Below, in pieces: positions 7,348-9,156 of a stretch of DNA of 9,156 nucleotides. Made by a program: the position numbers and the translations under genes. Origin of the DNA: Gammaproteobacteria bacterium (lineage in GTDB: Bacteria; Pseudomonadota; Gammaproteobacteria; Enterobacterales; Psychrobiaceae); NCBI GenBank assembly GCA_013214885.1, contig JABSRS010000119.1, forward strand, positions 1 to 9,156, given 5' to 3'. The notes below the pieces were generated by a model. It made no database searches, was not told where the DNA came from, and was given only the letters and a program-made list of their open reading frames with translations. Within the stretch, counting starts at the first letter, position 1. Each line of letters opens with the position of its first letter.

Positions 7348-8541
7348 ATGAATATCGAAATTAAAGTTCCTGTATTACCAGAATCAGTGGCCGATGCCTC
7401 GATTGCAGTTTGGCATGTTAAGGTCGTTGATTTTGTATCACGTGATGATAACTTAGTTGATATTGAAACTGACAAAGTAGTACTTGAAGTGCCTGCACCT
7501 GAAAGCGGTGTGGTTATTGAAATTCGTGAAGACGAAGGCGCGACAGTACTTGGCGAGCACGTGATTGCTATTATTAAGCCAGGCGCAGTTGCTGGTCAAG
7601 AAGTGACTAACGATGCTGCTGTCGCAGCTCCTGCTACTGACGTAGCACCTGCAGCGGGCGAACAGTCCGATGCACTTAGTCCTTCAGTTCGCCGTTTATT
7701 ATCAGAGCACAAATTGTCTGCGGACAAGATTAAAGGTTCTGGTGTTGGCGGTCGTTTAACCAAAGAAGACGTTGAAGCATTCATCAAATCAGCTAAAGCT
7801 GCTGCACCTGTTGCCGCTGCTCCTGTTGTTGATTTAGGCGCTCGTAGTCAGAAACGTGTTCCAATGACGCGTTTACGTAAGACTATTGCTAAGCGTTTAC
7901 TGCAAGCAACGAACGAAACAGCTATGTTGACTACGTTTAACGAAATCAACATGAAGCCAATCATGGATCTACGTGCTCAGTACAAAGATGCCTTTGAGAA
8001 GCGCCATGATACGCGTTTAGGCTTTATGTCTTTCTACGTTAAAGCCGTAACCGAAGCACTTAAGCGTTTCCCTGGTGTTAACGCGTCAATTGACGGTGAT
8101 GATATTGTTTATCACAACTTCTTCGACATCAGCATCGCTGTTTCAACGCCTCGTGGACTGGTAACGCCAGTACTTCGTGACACTGACCAGATGAGCATGA
8201 GCGATATCGAAAAGAAAATTCGTGAATTGGCAATCAAAGGTCGTGATGGTAAACTTACTGTTGACGAAATGACTGGCGGCAACTTCACCATTACTAATGG
8301 TGGTGTGTTCGGTTCATTGATCTCTACCCCTATTATCAACTTGCCACAAAGCGCAATCTTGGGAATGCATAAAATCCAAGATCGCCCAATGGCGGTTGAC
8401 GGTAAAGTTGAAATCTTACCAATGATGTATCTAGCATTGTCTTACGATCACCGTATTGTTGATGGTAAAGAATCAGTTGGCTTCTTAGTAACGATTAAAG
8501 ACTTACTTGAAGATCCAACTCGTCTATTGCTAGACGTATAA
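7348..8541 (+). CDS. sucB: 2-oxoglutarate dehydrogenase E2 (dihydrolipoyl succinyltransferase)
   Basis: Core of the 2-oxoglutarate dehydrogenase complex: its lipoyl arm takes the succinyl group from SucA and transfers it to CoA. It has 397 residues (405 in E. coli). In order: one lipoyl domain (about 1-75) with the lipoylated Lys43 in ETDKVVLEV; an Ala/Pro-rich linker; a peripheral subunit-binding domain (110-146, LSPSVRRLL...GRLTKEDV); a second Ala/Pro linker; and the catalytic domain (about 170-397) with [22 protein letters not shown] and the catalytic His368 and Asp372 in SYDHRIVDG. Odd point: residue 27, 16 before the lipoyl lysine, is Val where lipoyl domains almost always have Gly (KVVD instead of KxGD); the partner Gly54 at +11 is kept. 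The ATG at 7348 has GAAAGGG upstream and lies 18 bases after sucA. The E3 subunit (Lpd) is not in the window. Confidence 0.97.
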   Translation: MNIEIKVPVLPESVADASIAVWHVKVVDFVSRDDNLVDIETDKVVLEVPAPESGVVIEIREDEGATVLGEHVIAIIKPGAVAGQEVTNDAAVAAPATDVAPAAGEQSDALSPSVRRLLSEHKLSADKIKGSGVGGRLTKEDVEAFIKSAKAAAPVAAAPVVDLGARSQKRVPMTRLRKTIAKRLLQATNETAMLTTFNEINMKPIMDLRAQYKDAFEKRHDTRLGFMSFYVKAVTEALKRFPGVNASIDGDDIVYHNFFDISIAVSTPRGLVTPVLRDTDQMSMSDIEKKIRELAIKGRDGKLTVDEMTGGNFTITNGGVFGSLISTPIINLPQSAILGMHKIQDRPMAVDGKVEILPMMYLALSYDHRIVDGKESVGFLVTIKDLLEDPTRLLLDV

Positions 8542-8554
8542 GTATTTAGAATTG

Positions 8555-8599
8555 GCTCTTGTATAGAGCTATGGTTGCCAAATCTCAGGATTTGGCAAC
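8555..8599 (+). repeat. Two hairpins between sucB and sucC
   Basis: The first is GCTCT (8555-8559) pairing with AGAGC (8565-8569) over a 5-base loop. The second is strong: GTTGCCAAATC (8574-8584) pairs perfectly over 11 bp with GATTTGGCAAC (8589-8599) around TCAG. Only a broken T stretch (ATTGTTT, 8600-8606) follows, so it may be a weak or partial terminator, or an RNA-stability or processing element that sets sucCD output relative to sucAB. The hairpin ends 30 bases before the sucC start. Confidence 0.65.
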
Positions 8600-8629
8600 A
8601 TTGTTTAACCAACATGACGGAAAATAATC

Positions 8630-9156
8630 ATGAATTTGCATGAGTATCAAGCGAAGCAATTATTCGCAGAGTATGGTCTGCCAGTTTCTGAAGGGTTCGC
8701 TTGCGACACTCCTCAAGAAGCTGCAGAAGCTGCTGACAAGATTGGCGGTGATATGTGGGTTGTTAAAACTCAGGTACACGCGGGTGGCCGTGGTAAAGCT
8801 GGCGGTGTTAAGCTAGTTAAAACCAAAGAAGAAATCAAAGCGTTTGCACAGCAGTGGTTAGGTAAAAACCTAGTGACTTATCAAACAGATGCTAAAGGCC
8901 AGCCAGTTACTAAAATCTTAGTAGAAAGCTGTACTGATATTGCAAACGAGTTATATCTTGGCGCTGTTGTTGACCGTGGTACACGTAAAGTTGTATTTAT
9001 GGCATCAACTGAAGGCGGCGTTGATATTGAAACTGTTGCTGAAGAAACTCCAGAGTTGATCCACAACGTAACAATCGATCCACTAGTAGGCGCACAAGCT
9101 TACCAGGGCCGTGAACTTGGCTTCAAATTGGGTCTTAACCCAGTACAAATGAAGCA
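8630..9156 (+). CDS. sucC: Succinyl-CoA synthetase (ADP-forming) beta subunit, N-terminal part
   Basis: With SucD it converts succinyl-CoA to succinate and CoA, coupled to ATP or GTP formation, in the cytoplasm. The first 175 codons are present (about 388 residues in E. coli) and the gene is cut by the right edge. It opens [18 protein letters not shown], the diagnostic start of the family's ATP-grasp domain. Lys46 and the glycine-rich [12 protein letters not shown] (50-61) belong to the nucleotide site, and [11 protein letters not shown] and [12 protein letters not shown] are typical of the family. The ATG at 8630 has a weak Shine-Dalgarno (ACGGA) about 8 bases upstream; alignment with E. coli confirms it. 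sucD is expected next but lies outside the window. It follows sucB after 88 bases that hold two hairpins. Confidence 0.97.
   Translation, partial: MNLHEYQAKQLFAEYGLPVSEGFACDTPQEAAEAADKIGGDMWVVKTQVHAGGRGKAGGVKLVKTKEEIKAFAQQWLGKNLVTYQTDAKGQPVTKILVESCTDIANELYLGAVVDRGTRKVVFMASTEGGVDIETVAEETPELIHNVTIDPLVGAQAYQGRELGFKLGLNPVQMK

Overview
This window is a core-metabolism locus from a gammaproteobacterium. It holds a leftward gltA (citrate synthase, cut by the left edge) divergent from a rightward run sdhC-sdhD-sdhA-sdhB-sucA-sucB-sucC (sucC is cut by the right edge). Every protein aligns closely, from memory, with its Escherichia coli counterpart, and the gene order is the enterobacterial/marine gammaproteobacterial gltA/sdhCDAB-sucABCD order. 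The DNA is moderately AT-rich, and the coding regions favour codons such as CGT and GGT that are typical of highly expressed genes. A marine Alteromonadales-type organism (Shewanella/Moritella/Psychromonas-like) is a reasonable guess, but the sequence alone does not fix the genus.

Layout: 1-592, 5' part of gltA on the minus strand. 593-1076, a 484-base divergent control region with a consensus -35 element for gltA, a plausible sigma70 promoter for sdhC, two long inverted repeats, a short direct repeat and an ARN-rich leader before sdhC. 1077-4279, sdhCDAB, tightly packed. 4280-4512, a strong intrinsic terminator, then an AT-rich region with a 19-bp dyad overlapping a possible promoter. 4513-8541, sucA and sucB. 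8542-8629, two hairpins. 8630 to the end, sucC.

Together the genes encode a contiguous stretch of the TCA cycle: oxaloacetate + acetyl-CoA to citrate (GltA), 2-oxoglutarate to succinyl-CoA (SucA/SucB, with an E3 subunit encoded elsewhere), succinyl-CoA to succinate (SucC, with SucD presumably just outside), and succinate to fumarate at the membrane with electrons passed to quinone (SdhCDAB).

I found no mobile element, CRISPR array, RNA gene, defence system or other exotic system. The points worth a second look are a non-canonical residue in the SucB lipoyl domain, the terminator that separates sdh from suc, and the unexplained dyad and repeat structures in the three intergenic regions.
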